DNA from: Bacteroidota bacterium
GTDB taxonomy: Bacteria > Bacteroidota > Ignavibacteria > Kryptoniales > JAKASW01
Length of the DNA: 41,869 bases
Direction: 5' to 3'
Assembly: GCA_021811615.1 (NCBI GenBank)
Contig: JAJZNW010000022.1
Span: forward strand, 1 to 41,869
Positions within the stretch are counted from its first letter, which is position 1; each line of letters begins with the position of its first letter. The notes beneath the pieces were generated by a model, which was not told the origin of the DNA, searched no databases, and saw nothing but the letters and a program-made list of their open reading frames with translations. Shown here piece by piece: positions 26,195 to 35,608 of the stretch. The position numbers were made by a program, and so were the translations under genes.

Positions 26195-26901
26195 TTTCTC
26201 TGCATCTCCTCTTTTCCAACGGATCCTTCGGATCCCACAGTAACATCACGCACATAATTCAAAATAATCTCCACCTGCTCCTCGATGGTCAACTTTGTCG
26301 TATCCAGCTCGATCGCGTCTTCCGCTTTCCTCAGCGGACTATTGTTCCTGGTAGAGTCCTTGCGATCCCTTTCCTTAAGCTCTTTTACAACCTGGTGAAT
26401 CGGGAGCTCGATACCGTTGTCTGATAGCTCCTCCTGCCTGCGCCTCGCTCGTTCCATAATGTCGGCGACCATGTAAAACTTCAGCTCTGCATCGGGGAAC
26501 ACGACTGTCCCGATGTCCCTCCCGTCCATCACGCAGCCCTTGGCGGAACCGATCTCCCGCTGCCTTGCGACCATCATTTCTCGAACGGCAGCATAGGAAC
26601 TTACAAGACTCACGTTGCGCGTGACATCCTCCGACCTGATAGCTTCCGTTACGTCAGCTCCGTCGAGGATGACCCTCAGCTCCCCGCCGTTCACAAGAGA
26701 GATCTCTGTGGCTTTTGTGAGCCCGACTACGGCCGTCTCGTCGGCTGGCTTTACGCCGGAGGAAAGGACTTTGAAAGTCACTGCACGATACATAGCCCCT
26801 GTGTCTATATACACATACCCAAGTCTCCGCGCCACGAGTTTTGCCGTCGTGCTCTTTCCGGAGCCTGCGGGGCCGTCAATTGCAATGAGTATCTTTCTCA
26901 C
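26191..26901 (-). CDS. cmk: Cytidylate kinase
   Basis: Phosphorylates CMP and dCMP in the cytoplasm. It begins with the P-loop AIDGPAGSGKSTTAK, followed by YIDTGAMYRAVTF (substrate binding), SLVNGGELRVIL within the CMP-binding insert, GRDIGTVVFPDAELKFY, and RARRRQEEL in the lid. The GTG at 26901 is chosen because AGGA lies five bases upstream and the family normally starts a few residues before the P-loop; this gives 236 residues. An in-frame ATG at 26979 would add 26 residues that do not fit the family. The last four bases overlap ispH. A candidate promoter with the CTAAATTTAG box lies 50-80 bp upstream. Confidence 0.95.
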   Translation of the reverse strand: MRKILIAIDGPAGSGKSTTAKLVARRLGYVYIDTGAMYRAVTFKVLSSGVKPADETAVVGLTKATEISLVNGGELRVILDGADVTEAIRSEDVTRNVSLVSSYAAVREMMVARQREIGSAKGCVMDGRDIGTVVFPDAELKFYMVADIMERARRRQEELSDNGIELPIHQVVKELKERDRKDSTRNNSPLRKAEDAIELDTTKLTIEEQVEIILNYVRDVTVGSEGSVGKEEMQRK

Positions 26902-26954
26902 ACCTTTCCTTTTTAGTCCTCTTCCCGGCGCCCAAAACTGCAACCGGGACTCTA

Positions 26955-26983
26955 AATTTAGCCTTTCGGAAAGTAACAAGCAA
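26955..26983 (-). promoter_or_regulatory. Candidate cmk promoter with CTAAATTTAG box
   Basis: On the minus strand TTGCTT (26983-26978), a 17-bp spacer and TAAATT (26960-26955) form a promoter-like pair; the -10 is part of the 10-bp palindrome CTAAATTTAG (26952-26961). The same palindrome with the same 17-bp spacing precedes the coiled-coil gene near 36970. Confidence 0.45.
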
Positions 26984-26990
26984 TGTTATT

Positions 26991-27096
26991 GGGGTTGGGG
27001 GGGCCGGTCAAGCTACTACAGTCGGGGAGGGCCCTCCCGGTGGGCCGGAAATCGCGGGGGGAGGTAACAAAATCAGCCCACCGGTGGACCTTTTTT
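26991..27096. repeat. GC-rich palindromic segment upstream of cmk
   Basis: Contains G-runs of four (26991-26994) and seven (26997-27003), the perfect 14-bp palindrome GGGAGGGCCCTCCC (27025-27038), the inverted repeat CCGGTGGGC (27037-27045) / GCCCACCGG (27076-27084), the palindrome CCACCGGTGG (27078-27087) and a T6 run at 27091-27096. It would fold strongly as RNA from either strand. Confidence 0.6.
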
Positions 27097-27242
27097 GCGC
27101 TCCGGGGGACAAAATCATAGCATGACGGCCAGCACGTGAATCGCGTGGCAAGCGCTAAGATCACTCCTGCACACTACACACCCGCGCCACCGATGAAGTT
27201 GAAAAACCTCAAGAAGGACGGGATCAATGCGGACTTTACCCC

Positions 27243-28487
27243 CTAACTCCTGCGTGTCGCCCAGCGAAACAGCTCCTTGAGAGTCGGCCGCTTGCCGTAG
27301 ACAAGTATCCCGATCTTGAAAATCCTCCCGGCCGCGATCATGCAGAAATACGTCGAAGCAAGTAATATGACCGAACCGGTAACGAGCTCCCACAGGTCGG
27401 GGGTTTGGATCGGAATCCTGAAAGCCATCATCGTCGGGGTCAGTAGCGGTATCAGTGTCAGTATCTTTATGTAAGAGGCGCTTGGATTCTGCGCGACGAG
27501 TGTTGCCAGAATGATGGGCAGGAAGAGAAGCATCGAGACGTACGAAGTCGCTTGCTGTGCCTCCTGCTCCGTCGTGACTGGAGCTCCCGCCATAACAAAT
27601 ATCGAGGAGTAAAATAGGAATCCCAGGATGAAGAACACCCCTTCCCACCAGATGCTTCCAGGGACAGTGACGAACGCCGCCATCTGACCTCCGAAAGCAA
27701 AAGCTATCAATCCCCACACCGCAAGCTGCGTCAGGCCGAGAAGGCTCAGACCGAGTATCTTTCCAGTCATTATTTCGTCAGCCGTCGTCGAGGACAAAAG
27801 GACTTCGACGATCCGGTTGGATTTTTCTTCCACTACACTCCTCACAAGGAGTTGCCCGGAAGTAAGGACAAAAACAGCCAGAATAATTATGAAGATATAC
27901 CCAAGTATAAATCCGGAACCCGCGTGCGCCTTTTCCTCCTTTCCCCCCTTTGAAAGCTTGACGGTTTCCATCTCGACAGGCTTCGTAACTTCTTCGACTA
28001 TCTTTGGACTGACGCCTCGCTGTTCGAGCTCGTTTGTCATGAGAATGTCTTTGACAGCCGACTGTAAACGGGAAATATCCTTGAAGTTCGAGACATTCTC
28101 CGAGACATATTCGAACTTCCTAGAGTTGATCAGGCCGGTATCGATGACAACGTACGATGATATGACCTTCTGCAATACCATCCGGTTGGCTTCTTCACGT
28201 GCACTGTCCACCGGAGAAATCGTAACCACGTTGTAGTTCGGCAGGCCGTCAGGTAGTTTGTATTTCTCGCCAAGGCTCTCGCTGAGTTGAGCCGCTATCT
28301 TCCCCGTCTCGTCTATGATGCCTATGTTGACCGCCGTTGTATCCGGCTTGTTCATAAGTAACGACGGTACAACAGCCATCACCATTATGAATACCGGCAT
28401 CAGTACCAGCGAAATGATGAACGCTTTTGTTTTGACCTTCTCAACGAACTCCCAACGAGCGACGACGAGTGCTTTCTTAAGCGACAT
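27243..28487 (-). CDS. ABC-2 type transporter permease (NatB-like)
   Basis: Inner-membrane half of an ABC exporter. The layout is that of NatB/YhaP proteins: one N-terminal transmembrane helix (about 22-46), a large periplasmic domain of about 140 residues (up to roughly 190), then five or six helices to residue 400, including GFILGYIFIIILAVFVLTSG and the SNRIVEVLLSSTTADEIMTGKILGL signature. The chosen ATG at 28487 has GGAGG five bases upstream; it overlaps the end of the ATPase gene by 11 bases. A GTG seven codons earlier is in frame but lacks a ribosome site. With the ATPase it probably exports ions, lipids or peptides; the substrate cannot be told. Confidence 0.88.
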   Translation of the reverse strand: MSLKKALVVARWEFVEKVKTKAFIISLVLMPVFIMVMAVVPSLLMNKPDTTAVNIGIIDETGKIAAQLSESLGEKYKLPDGLPNYNVVTISPVDSAREEANRMVLQKVISSYVVIDTGLINSRKFEYVSENVSNFKDISRLQSAVKDILMTNELEQRGVSPKIVEEVTKPVEMETVKLSKGGKEEKAHAGSGFILGYIFIIILAVFVLTSGQLLVRSVVEEKSNRIVEVLLSSTTADEIMTGKILGLSLLGLTQLAVWGLIAFAFGGQMAAFVTVPGSIWWEGVFFILGFLFYSSIFVMAGAPVTTEQEAQQATSYVSMLLFLPIILATLVAQNPSASYIKILTLIPLLTPTMMAFRIPIQTPDLWELVTGSVILLASTYFCMIAAGRIFKIGILVYGKRPTLKELFRWATRRS

Positions 28488-29391
28488 CACGGCCTCCGTT
28501 TTTTCCACCCCTTACCGCTTCGATGAATATCGAATTCAGTGAAGCTTCCTCCACCGAGAACTTCGTGACATCCACGAGGGAGATCGCCTTCCTGAGGAAT
28601 TCCTGCCTGCTGATTCCCTCCTTCGTCCGTAACTCCGCGTAGTTCTCGTACACTTCCATCGTAGCCATGTTCTCCAATTCTTTGAGATTGGAAGAGTCGC
28701 CTTCAAATTCCATGTGGATCGCGTCGTCTCCGTGATTCCTCTTGATCTCACCGAGACTGCCGTACAGGATCACTTTCCCCTCGTTGATCAGGCAAATCCG
28801 GTCGCAAAGCTTCTCGGCCTGTTCCATCTGATGCGTCGAAAAAATGATCGTCTTTCCCTGCGACTTCATCTCGCGGATGATATCCTTCATCACGATTTGA
28901 TTAACGGGATCGAGTCCGGAAAAAGGCTCGTCGAGGATCAGGAGCTCCGGTTCGTGAAGAAGACATGAGATGAACTGTACCTTCTGCTGCATGCCTTTCG
29001 AGAGCTCGTCGACTTTCCGGTTTGACACGGCGGAGAGCTCCAGTTTCTTCAGCCATCGCGTGGCGCGTTCTCTCGCCTCGACCGGTGGTATGTTCCTCAA
29101 CCCGCCGAAATAGATGAGGACGTCTATGACCTTGCTCTTTCGGTAAAGCCCTCTTTCCTCCGGCAGGTAGGCCAAAGAATCCTTCATCTCGATGGTCAAA
29201 GGCTTGCCGCCGAACAGGACCGTGCCTGAGTCGGGCTCAATTATCCCGAGAGATATTCTTATCGTGGTGGTTTTCCCGGCCCCGTTCGGTCCCAGCAGAC
29301 CGAATATTTCTCCGGGCTTCATGTCAAACGAGACGCCATCGAGCGCTTTCGTCGAGCCGTAACTCTTTCTCAGTTCGTTAACGGACAGCAT
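28477..29391 (-). CDS. ABC transporter ATP-binding protein (NatA-like)
   Basis: This 304-residue ATPase drives the adjacent permease. It has Walker A GPNGAGKT (residues 34-41), the Q-loop region, the signature LSKGMQQKVQ, Walker B LLILDEPFSGLDP and the switch histidine in STHQMEQAE. The DUF4162-type C-terminal extension of about 80 residues after the core is usual in NatA/YhaQ proteins. GGAGG precedes the ATG. Its end overlaps the permease start, showing a two-gene operon. The upstream gap to asnS (144 bp) contains 8-bp repeats that overlap any promoter there. Confidence 0.92.
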   Translation of the reverse strand: MLSVNELRKSYGSTKALDGVSFDMKPGEIFGLLGPNGAGKTTTIRISLGIIEPDSGTVLFGGKPLTIEMKDSLAYLPEERGLYRKSKVIDVLIYFGGLRNIPPVEARERATRWLKKLELSAVSNRKVDELSKGMQQKVQFISCLLHEPELLILDEPFSGLDPVNQIVMKDIIREMKSQGKTIIFSTHQMEQAEKLCDRICLINEGKVILYGSLGEIKRNHGDDAIHMEFEGDSSNLKELENMATMEVYENYAELRTKEGISRQEFLRKAISLVDVTKFSVEEASLNSIFIEAVRGGKNGGRDVA

Positions 29392-29420
29392 CAGTCCTCC
29401 GATCGTGTGGAATTTAGATA

Positions 29421-29452
29421 GTTACAGAGTAACAGAGTGACAAAGTGACAGA
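29421..29452. repeat. Four-unit 8-bp array, GTGACAGA type
   Basis: Four consecutive 8-mers read GTTACAGA, GTAACAGA, GTGACAAA and GTGACAGA. The array is in the gap between asnS and the ABC operon, immediately upstream of the latter's leader. Its units are the reverse complement of those in the array at 29498-29529. Confidence 0.75.
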
Positions 29453-29497
29453 ATTGCGGGATGCCTGGTCTTGCGGAGCAGCAATTCGGTCGCTTGT

Positions 29498-29529
29498 TTG
29501 TCACCTTTTCACCTTGTCCCATCTTCCCA
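29498..29529. repeat. Four-unit 8-bp array, TTGTCACC type
   Basis: Four consecutive 8-mers read TTGTCACC, TTTTCACC, TTGTCCCA and TCTTCCCA, ending seven bases before the asnS stop codon. TTTGTCAC here (29497-29504) pairs with GTGACAAA at 29437-29444, so the two arrays can form a long-range hairpin. Confidence 0.7.
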
Positions 29530-29535
29530 TCCTTC

Positions 29536-30855
29536 TTACGGCGTATTCCTGTAAATCATCCTCGGAAACGGGATTGTCTCCCTGACGTGATCGAGACCGC
29601 AGATCCAAGCCACCGTCCTCTCAATCCCCAGTCCAAAGCCGGAGTGCGGCACCGAACCGTATTTCCTCAAATCGAGATACCACTCAAAAGGCTCCTTCGG
29701 AAGCTTGAACTCTTCCAGTCTCTTGACGAGCGTATCGTAGTCGTCCTCGCGCTGGCTTCCACCTATGATTTCGCCGTATCCCTCGGGCGCAAGCACGTCG
29801 ACCGAAAGCGTCAGATCGGGCCTTTCAGGATCACGCTTCATATAAAAAGCCTTGCATGCGGCCGGGTAATGGTGTACCATCACAGGCCTGTCATATTGCT
29901 CCGAAACGATCGTCTCGTCGGTACCGCCAAGATCGTTTCCGTACTCGAAGTTCACGCCGTTCTTCTTCAGTATCTCGACCGCCTCGTCGTAGTGGAGACG
30001 CGGAAACGGCCTTTTGACGGGCTGGAGCTTCGTCACATCCCTTTCCAGCAGCTTCAGCTCTTCGGGAGAATTTTTCAATACCGTCTGAACCACATGTTCG
30101 ATGAATTCCTCCGCAAGGTCCATGTCGTCGTAGAGATCCGCCCATGCGACCTCAGGCTCGACCATCCAGAATTCGGTGAGATGCCTCCTCGTCTTTGATT
30201 TCTCCGCCCGGAATGTCGGACCGAAACAGTACACTTTCCCGAACGCCATTGCCGATGCCTCGGCATAAAGTTGGCCGCTCTGAGTAAGGTATGCCTTACC
30301 CAGATCGAAATACTCCGTTTCGAAAAGTGTACTCGTACCTTCTACGGATGCCGGCGTCAATATCGGAGAGTCCACCAGCGTAAACCCCTTGCTGTCGAAG
30401 AACTCACGAACCGCCTTTATAATCTGATGCCTGATCCTCAGTATAGCGTGCTGTCTCGACGATCTCAGCCAGAGGTGTCTGTGGTCCATCAGGAACTCGG
30501 TCCCATGCTCCTTCGGGGTTATGGGATATTCAGTCGCGATGTGAACGGTCTTCATATCCTCGACCTGGAGCTCGTACCCTCCAGGCGCGCGGTCGTCTTT
30601 ATGGACTTTGCCGGTGACGGCGACGGAACTCTCCTGCGTCAGCAGGTCGAACATTCCGAACACTTCAGGACTAAGCTGGTTCTTCACCGCCACGCATTGC
30701 GCTATGCCTGAGCCGTCTCTCACAAGTATAAAATGTATCTTCCCGCTTGACCTCTTGTTGTAGACCCAACCGCGGATCGTCACGGTCTTGTCGTCGAAGC
30801 CGGAGAGATGATCGATACTGGTTACAGGATTGCTGCTTGCCGGACCTTCTGACAT
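29536..30855 (-). CDS. asnS: Asparaginyl-tRNA synthetase
   Basis: Charges tRNA-Asn in the cytoplasm. Residues 15-110 form the anticodon-binding OB domain ([20 protein letters not shown]). The class II catalytic domain follows, with [20 protein letters not shown], motif 2 [19 protein letters not shown] and motif 3 [16 protein letters not shown]. The 439-residue length and the MVEPEVAW phrase favour AsnRS over AspRS, which carries a large GAD insert that is absent here. GGAG is six bases before the ATG. It is divergent from the epimerase gene (161-bp gap). Presence of AsnRS means Asn-tRNA is made directly, without obligatory transamidation. Confidence 0.95.
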   Translation of the reverse strand: MSEGPASSNPVTSIDHLSGFDDKTVTIRGWVYNKRSSGKIHFILVRDGSGIAQCVAVKNQLSPEVFGMFDLLTQESSVAVTGKVHKDDRAPGGYELQVEDMKTVHIATEYPITPKEHGTEFLMDHRHLWLRSSRQHAILRIRHQIIKAVREFFDSKGFTLVDSPILTPASVEGTSTLFETEYFDLGKAYLTQSGQLYAEASAMAFGKVYCFGPTFRAEKSKTRRHLTEFWMVEPEVAWADLYDDMDLAEEFIEHVVQTVLKNSPEELKLLERDVTKLQPVKRPFPRLHYDEAVEILKKNGVNFEYGNDLGGTDETIVSEQYDRPVMVHHYPAACKAFYMKRDPERPDLTLSVDVLAPEGYGEIIGGSQREDDYDTLVKRLEEFKLPKEPFEWYLDLRKYGSVPHSGFGLGIERTVAWICGLDHVRETIPFPRMIYRNTP

Positions 30856-31016
30856 CTGCTACTCCATGGTTATTGTTCGAGTTAATGAATCAATATAAGC
30901 CGTGCCGTTTACGCGTTCAATCTCGACACGGCGTGGCCGACCCGGGTTTTCATCGATTCAGCTTTTATGATGGAGGTCTCCGGCTTAAATTAGATGCCAG
31001 AAAGGGACTGCAAAAT

Positions 31017-32000
31017 ATGAAAGCACTTGTCACAGGTTCAACCGGGTTCATCGGAAGCCATCTCGTTGAGAAGCTCCTCGCCCGGGATTACAAGGTCTCA
31101 TGCCTCATCAGGAAGTCCACGAAGCTCGAGTACGTCGACAGACTCCCCGTCGAACTCGCGCAGGCAGACTACGGAAATATCGACTCGCTCCGTGCCGCAG
31201 TTGAAAAAGCCGATTACATCTTTCACGTCGGAGGAGTGACGAAGGCGAAGGACAAGCGCGCCTACTTCGCGGGCAACCATGAGACTACAAAGAACCTTCT
31301 TGCTGCAGTAACAAGGTTCAATCCAGGTTTGAAAAGATTCGTCCTTGCGAGCAGCCTTACCGCAGTCGGACCAGGCACAGGAACCGATCCTGTGGATGAG
31401 ACGACTCCGTACCACCCGATCACGACGTACGGAAGGAGCAAGATGGAGGCGGAGAAGGAGTGCCTGGCAAACATGTCTTCGCTCCCGATAACCATAATAA
31501 GGCCGCCGGCGGTTTACGGTCCGCGGGACCGCGACATCTTTGCGTTCTTCGATTCCGTAAAGAAGCATATCATACCTCTGTCCGGATTCGGCAGGAAGAT
31601 CTTAAGCTTCGTCCATGCTTACGATCTCGTCGATGGAATTATCGCGGCGGCGGAACATCCGAAGGCTGCCGGTCAAGTCTACTTCATAACGAACGAAGAT
31701 GTTTACGACTGGGGTATGCTCGGCGAGTTTGCGGCGAAGAGCCTGGACACGTGGGCGATCAAGGCAAGAGTACCGCACGCGGTCCTATACACCATTGCCG
31801 GCATCGGTGAGTTTGTCGCCGGTCTCCAGGGAAAACCTGCTTTGGTGAATATCGAGAAAGCCCGCGACGGTGTCCAAAAGAACTGGCTTTGCAGTCCGAA
31901 GAAAGCGCTCACCGAGCTTGGCTTCAAGACGAAGTTGTCGCTTGAAGAAGGGGTGGCAATTACTGTCGACTGGTACAGGAAGAACGGTTGGATGAAATGA
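31017..32000 (+). CDS. NAD(P)-dependent epimerase/dehydratase (extended SDR)
   Basis: A 327-residue Rossmann enzyme acting on a nucleotide sugar or related hydroxy/keto substrate. The cofactor loop GSTGFIGSH (GxxGxxG at 7-13) starts right after the ATG, and the catalytic set is S112/S113 in VLASSLTAVG with Y138 and K142 in TTYGRSKMEAE. IIRPPAVYGPRDRD is the usual substrate-side motif. I chose the ATG at 31017 because the family begins with this strand; the frame is open further upstream (to 30747) but that part overlaps asnS and has no family match. Sequence style is near dihydroflavonol-reductase-like SDRs as well as sugar epimerases, so the substrate is open. Confidence 0.88.
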   Translation: MKALVTGSTGFIGSHLVEKLLARDYKVSCLIRKSTKLEYVDRLPVELAQADYGNIDSLRAAVEKADYIFHVGGVTKAKDKRAYFAGNHETTKNLLAAVTRFNPGLKRFVLASSLTAVGPGTGTDPVDETTPYHPITTYGRSKMEAEKECLANMSSLPITIIRPPAVYGPRDRDIFAFFDSVKKHIIPLSGFGRKILSFVHAYDLVDGIIAAAEHPKAAGQVYFITNEDVYDWGMLGEFAAKSLDTWAIKARVPHAVLYTIAGIGEFVAGLQGKPALVNIEKARDGVQKNWLCSPKKALTELGFKTKLSLEEGVAITVDWYRKNGWMK

Positions 32001-32105
32001 AACAGCAGGAACGACGCATGCGGTCGGTGTGATTTCTGCGCAAGTCTTCATTTCCATCACGCGGGTCATCTTTGCAATGTCTCGAGCGACAGCCGGGCGC
32101 AACCT

Positions 32106-33668
32106 CTAAAGGGGTATGTTCCCGTGCTTCTTCTTCGGGTTCGTATCGACCTTCGACTCGAGCATCTCGAATGCGCGGACGAGTCTTGCCCGCGTCTTGG
32201 CTGGCTCAATTACCTCGTCTATATAGCCGCGCTCGGCTGCGATATACGGATTTGCAAACTTGGAAGTGTAGTCAGAAACGAGCTTCGCTTCTACTTCGTC
32301 GCGATTGGTAGCGCTCTCTATCTCTTTCTTGAAAATAATCTCGACGGCGCCTTTGGGCCCCAAAACGGCGATCTCGGCAGACGGCCACGCGAAGTTCATG
32401 TCGCCGCGGATGTGTTTCGAGTTCATCACATCGTAGGCGCCGCCGTAAGCCTTCCTTGTTATCACCGTAATTTTCGGAACGGTCGCTTCGCTAAAAGCGT
32501 AAAGGAGCTTCGCCCCATTTTTGATGATCCCCCGCCATTCCTGATCGGTGCCGGGGAGAAAACCGGGGACGTCCTCGAGAACGAGGAGAGGTATGCCGAA
32601 TGCGTCGCAGAAGCGGACAAAACGCGCCGCCTTCGTCGAGGCATCTATATCGAGGACTCCTGCCAGTACCGCAGGTTGATTTGCGATAACTCCGACAGAT
32701 CGGCCATCCAGTCTCCCGAACCCGACGATTATATTTTGCGCGAAGAGCTCATGGACCTCAGTGAATGCGCCTTCGTCCATGATAAGCCTGATGACTTCCT
32801 TCATGTCGTAGGGTTTCGTGGGCGTATCAGGGATGAGTGTGTTGAGCCCTGGCTCCTCCCTGTCCGGCTTGTCGTTTGTCTTCAGTCGCGGCGGCTCCTC
32901 TCGATAATTCTGCGGCAGAAACGAGAGAAGATTTCTAATCCCGATAAGACACTCCGCCTCGCCGTCGCACGCGAAATGGGCGACGCCGCTTTTCGTAGCG
33001 TGCGTTACCGCACCGCCGAGCTCCTCGAAGGATACATCCTCGTGGGTCACGGTCTTGACCACGTTCGGACCCGTGACGAACATATAGCTCGTGTTCTTCA
33101 CCATGAAAATGAAATCCGTGATCGCCGGCGAATATACTGCTCCGCCCGCCGAAGGCCCCATGACGGCGGAGATCTGCGGCACCACGCCGCTCGCAAGCGT
33201 ATTTCTCAAGAAGATATCGGCATATCCGCCGAGCGAGACGACCCCTTCCTGTATCCTCGCGCCGCCCGAATCGTTGAGACCTATTACCGGCGCACCCATC
33301 TTCATCGCCATGTCCATGATCTTGCAGATCTTCTCTGCGTGAGCTTCCGACAGCGATCCGCCGAATACCGTGAAGTCCTGGCTGTAGACGAAAACCGGCC
33401 TCCCGTCGATCTTACCGTACCCCGTTACGACACCATCGCCCGGGTATCGCTGCTTCTCCAGACCGAAGTCGTGGGAACGGTGTTTGACGAACATGTCCAG
33501 CTCGGTGAATGATCCCTCGTCGAGAAGTATTTCGAGCCGCTCGCGCGCAGTGAGCTTCCCCTTCTTGTGCTGTTCCTCTACGCGCTTCTCGCCGCCGCCG
33601 GCTTTCGCCACTTCACCAAGTTTCCGGAGTTCCTCCAGCCGCGATAATTCTTCTGATTTGTCTTTCAT
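32106..33668 (-). CDS. Acyl-CoA carboxylase beta subunit (carboxyltransferase)
   Basis: A 520-residue carboxyltransferase of the propionyl-CoA carboxylase beta / methylmalonyl-CoA decarboxylase alpha family; it moves a carboxyl group between biotin and an acyl-CoA. Seen motifs are [52 protein letters not shown] for the first oxyanion hole, and [20 protein letters not shown] with [10 protein letters not shown] for the second. The C-terminus ([13 protein letters not shown]) is the usual family end. No biotin carboxylase or biotin carrier gene is adjacent, so the choice between carboxylase and decarboxylase cannot be made. AGGA lies about 12 bases before the ATG, which is weak. It is convergent with the epimerase gene. 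Confidence 0.93.
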   Translation of the reverse strand: MKDKSEELSRLEELRKLGEVAKAGGGEKRVEEQHKKGKLTARERLEILLDEGSFTELDMFVKHRSHDFGLEKQRYPGDGVVTGYGKIDGRPVFVYSQDFTVFGGSLSEAHAEKICKIMDMAMKMGAPVIGLNDSGGARIQEGVVSLGGYADIFLRNTLASGVVPQISAVMGPSAGGAVYSPAITDFIFMVKNTSYMFVTGPNVVKTVTHEDVSFEELGGAVTHATKSGVAHFACDGEAECLIGIRNLLSFLPQNYREEPPRLKTNDKPDREEPGLNTLIPDTPTKPYDMKEVIRLIMDEGAFTEVHELFAQNIIVGFGRLDGRSVGVIANQPAVLAGVLDIDASTKAARFVRFCDAFGIPLLVLEDVPGFLPGTDQEWRGIIKNGAKLLYAFSEATVPKITVITRKAYGGAYDVMNSKHIRGDMNFAWPSAEIAVLGPKGAVEIIFKKEIESATNRDEVEAKLVSDYTSKFANPYIAAERGYIDEVIEPAKTRARLVRAFEMLESKVDTNPKKKHGNIPL

Positions 33669-33783
33669 GTTTTAGCCATCCTCACGGTTTGGGTTGCTTC
33701 CTCCGCAGTCCCAGAAGCGGAGAAAGGGATCTTTTAACATGAATAACGCAACGATGTCAGCTTAAGCACTCTGTACGTGTGAA

Positions 33784-35442
33784 TCAATCGAAAAGGAGAT
33801 TCTTCGTGAAGTCGTAGTAGATGGTGAACAGGAAGGAAAACTGCCCCCTGTTTAGTCCGGGTATGTATGAAGAGTTGTGACTCTGCGAATAATAGAGCTT
33901 CAGCTTCCCGTAGAAATACGATTGCGGCTGGTACATCACCGATACGTCGAAGAGATTTGTCGATTGCACGGTTCCGTAAGGAAAGGGCTCGACATAGCCG
34001 GTGGCAACTGTGATGTTAGGATCGGTGATCCATGGCATTGTATATGGGCCGTAGACGTTCTGGCTCCCGTGCTCGAGATGCTGCGCTTCGAAGCCAAGCT
34101 TCCATGAGTAAGTAAGCCAGTGAGAGAGACGAAGATCGAGGTTCCAGAAGTCGTCGCCGTAAGGACTTGCCACCGGGTAGTTCCACAGAAGAAGTTTCTC
34201 GAAACTTGACCAGTTGTATTCGTTGTAAACGCGATTGCGAACCATGGTGTATTGAACATTTGCGTCTGTTCCGCTCACTCCGAAGTATTTCAAAATATTC
34301 GCCGCATGAAACCCGAGATCGAAAGCATACAGGTTCGGTTTGAGATCACCCTTTGTCTTGTGGTCGACCTGCCAGTCATCGACCATAAAGTCGCCGTAGA
34401 AATTGAAATCCTTCGGCCAAAAGACGCTGATGTCGGCGCCGAGATATGCGTTGACATCTTTCTGATTGTTCGCCTCTGTTTCATAAGTAAGGCGCAGCGG
34501 ATTAATCAACTCCATATCTATCGGAGCGTTCGGCCCGCCGAAAACACCCGCCTGGTACGCTCCAAGATATACTTTGTTGTCGATGTTGAATTCGAATCTC
34601 GAACCGGTGAAGTACCTGTTCGACATAGGATCGGGCAGCCCAGCGGTCGGCCCCGGGCCATACGGATTATAATTATTGGTGTCAGATGTGAACTCGAGCA
34701 TCGGATTCAACTGTGCCACGAACCAGTTGAACTTCACTACGTCGGTGTGAACAAATAATGAAGCCATATCGAACGCTCCCGGTGTCGTCGACACGAGCAG
34801 GGTTCCGTTGTTGCCGTATCCCCATGAGAGATAATCTCTCCCAAATGTGAGATAGAAGTGCGGATCGGAATATCGCACGTAAGCTTGTTGATGGAGCGCG
34901 TCGAGTCCGAATTTCGTCGACCCGGTATATAATGTGTCGTCCTTCAAAGTCTGGTCGATCGTAGCATCGGTGTACAAAACCAGATGATTCCCCACCTGGA
35001 AGCCGAACTCACTTCTCAATAAGGGTCTGAACTCCACTTTGTTCGCGTACTTGAATGTCTGATAATCCCCTTTCGCAACGTTGCCGAAGGCCTCCTCCGC
35101 GAATGTCGCGCCGACGAAGGATGTATCGGGATCGGAATTTTCCGCTGTCATCATTTGCATATCGTAGGAATATTCACGCTCCAGCTTCTCGATTAGCCAC
35201 CTGTCTGCCTGTGGAACCTTCGAAAGATCGACGTGCTTCTTGAGCTTGATAAGAGCCTTTGCCACTTCGCTGCGCGTATATGGCTTGAAGCCGGGACTAA
35301 GATCGAGCAGGTATCCCCTGTTCTGCAACTGTTGTATGACGTTATACGACCAATTATCTGCCGGAACGGAATACTCATCCTGCGCGTAAACGAGGGAGAC
35401 TGTAAGGATTCCGATGAGACAAAAAATGATACCAAGCTTCAT
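33784..35442 (-). CDS. Outer-membrane barrel with SLH-like N-terminus (Wzi/porin-like)
   Basis: A 552-residue exported protein. After the signal peptide (1-20, VYAQ) residues 22-72 read like one S-layer homology unit: VPADNWSYNVIQQLQNRGYL, then FKPYTRSEVAKALIKL. The rest alternates strands and turns and looks like a 14-18-stranded barrel; LTFGRDYLSWGYGNNGTLL and NRYFTGSRFEFNIDNKVYLG recall Wzi-type capsule-assembly barrels. The C-terminus FLFTIYYDFTKNLLFD is strand-like. AGGAAA precedes the ATG. SLH-barrel porins bind peptidoglycan-linked polymer in other phyla; whether this one does is inference. It follows an OmpA-domain gene on the same strand after a 166-bp gap. Confidence 0.65.
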   Translation of the reverse strand: MKLGIIFCLIGILTVSLVYAQDEYSVPADNWSYNVIQQLQNRGYLLDLSPGFKPYTRSEVAKALIKLKKHVDLSKVPQADRWLIEKLEREYSYDMQMMTAENSDPDTSFVGATFAEEAFGNVAKGDYQTFKYANKVEFRPLLRSEFGFQVGNHLVLYTDATIDQTLKDDTLYTGSTKFGLDALHQQAYVRYSDPHFYLTFGRDYLSWGYGNNGTLLVSTTPGAFDMASLFVHTDVVKFNWFVAQLNPMLEFTSDTNNYNPYGPGPTAGLPDPMSNRYFTGSRFEFNIDNKVYLGAYQAGVFGGPNAPIDMELINPLRLTYETEANNQKDVNAYLGADISVFWPKDFNFYGDFMVDDWQVDHKTKGDLKPNLYAFDLGFHAANILKYFGVSGTDANVQYTMVRNRVYNEYNWSSFEKLLLWNYPVASPYGDDFWNLDLRLSHWLTYSWKLGFEAQHLEHGSQNVYGPYTMPWITDPNITVATGYVEPFPYGTVQSTNLFDVSVMYQPQSYFYGKLKLYYSQSHNSSYIPGLNRGQFSFLFTIYYDFTKNLLFD

Positions 35443-35608
35443 CTATTTCCTCAAAATGGTAAGAGCAAGTCCGGCCGAATCGGGAGTCAGATATCGGACA
35501 CAGAAAGTTATTTCAGCCAGCCCTGCAAGCTATTGTTACATAAATGAATGGATTTGCGGGAAACAGCCACCCGCTAACGACACATCCGTAAGGCGCCGGG
35601 CAGATAGA

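Larger units (their letters stand above)
26902..27242. other. 341-bp intergenic region with GC-rich palindromes
   Basis: This region between cmk and the ABC permease gene holds the candidate cmk promoter and a dense run of G/C tracts and palindromes (26991-27096), listed separately. The remaining part, 27100-27242, holds nothing I can support as a gene. Confidence 0.5.

Noticed and set aside
26902..27242. Possible tRNA or small-RNA gene in the GC-rich region
   Set aside because: No cloverleaf with a TTCGA-type T-loop could be formed. The palindromes are noted as a repeat feature instead.
27193..27246. 17-codon plus-strand peptide frame beginning MKLKNLKKDG
   Set aside because: No ribosome site, and it overlaps the end of the ABC permease gene. 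Too short to support without conservation data.
29421..29529. Repeats considered as a CRISPR array
   Set aside because: Units are only 8 bp, contiguous and without spacers, and no cas genes are present.
30747..31016. N-terminal extension of the SDR epimerase
   Set aside because: It overlaps asnS and precedes the Rossmann first strand, which begins exactly at the ATG at 31017.
32124..33512. 462-codon open frame on the plus strand
   Set aside because: Entirely antisense to the strongly recognised carboxyltransferase gene.
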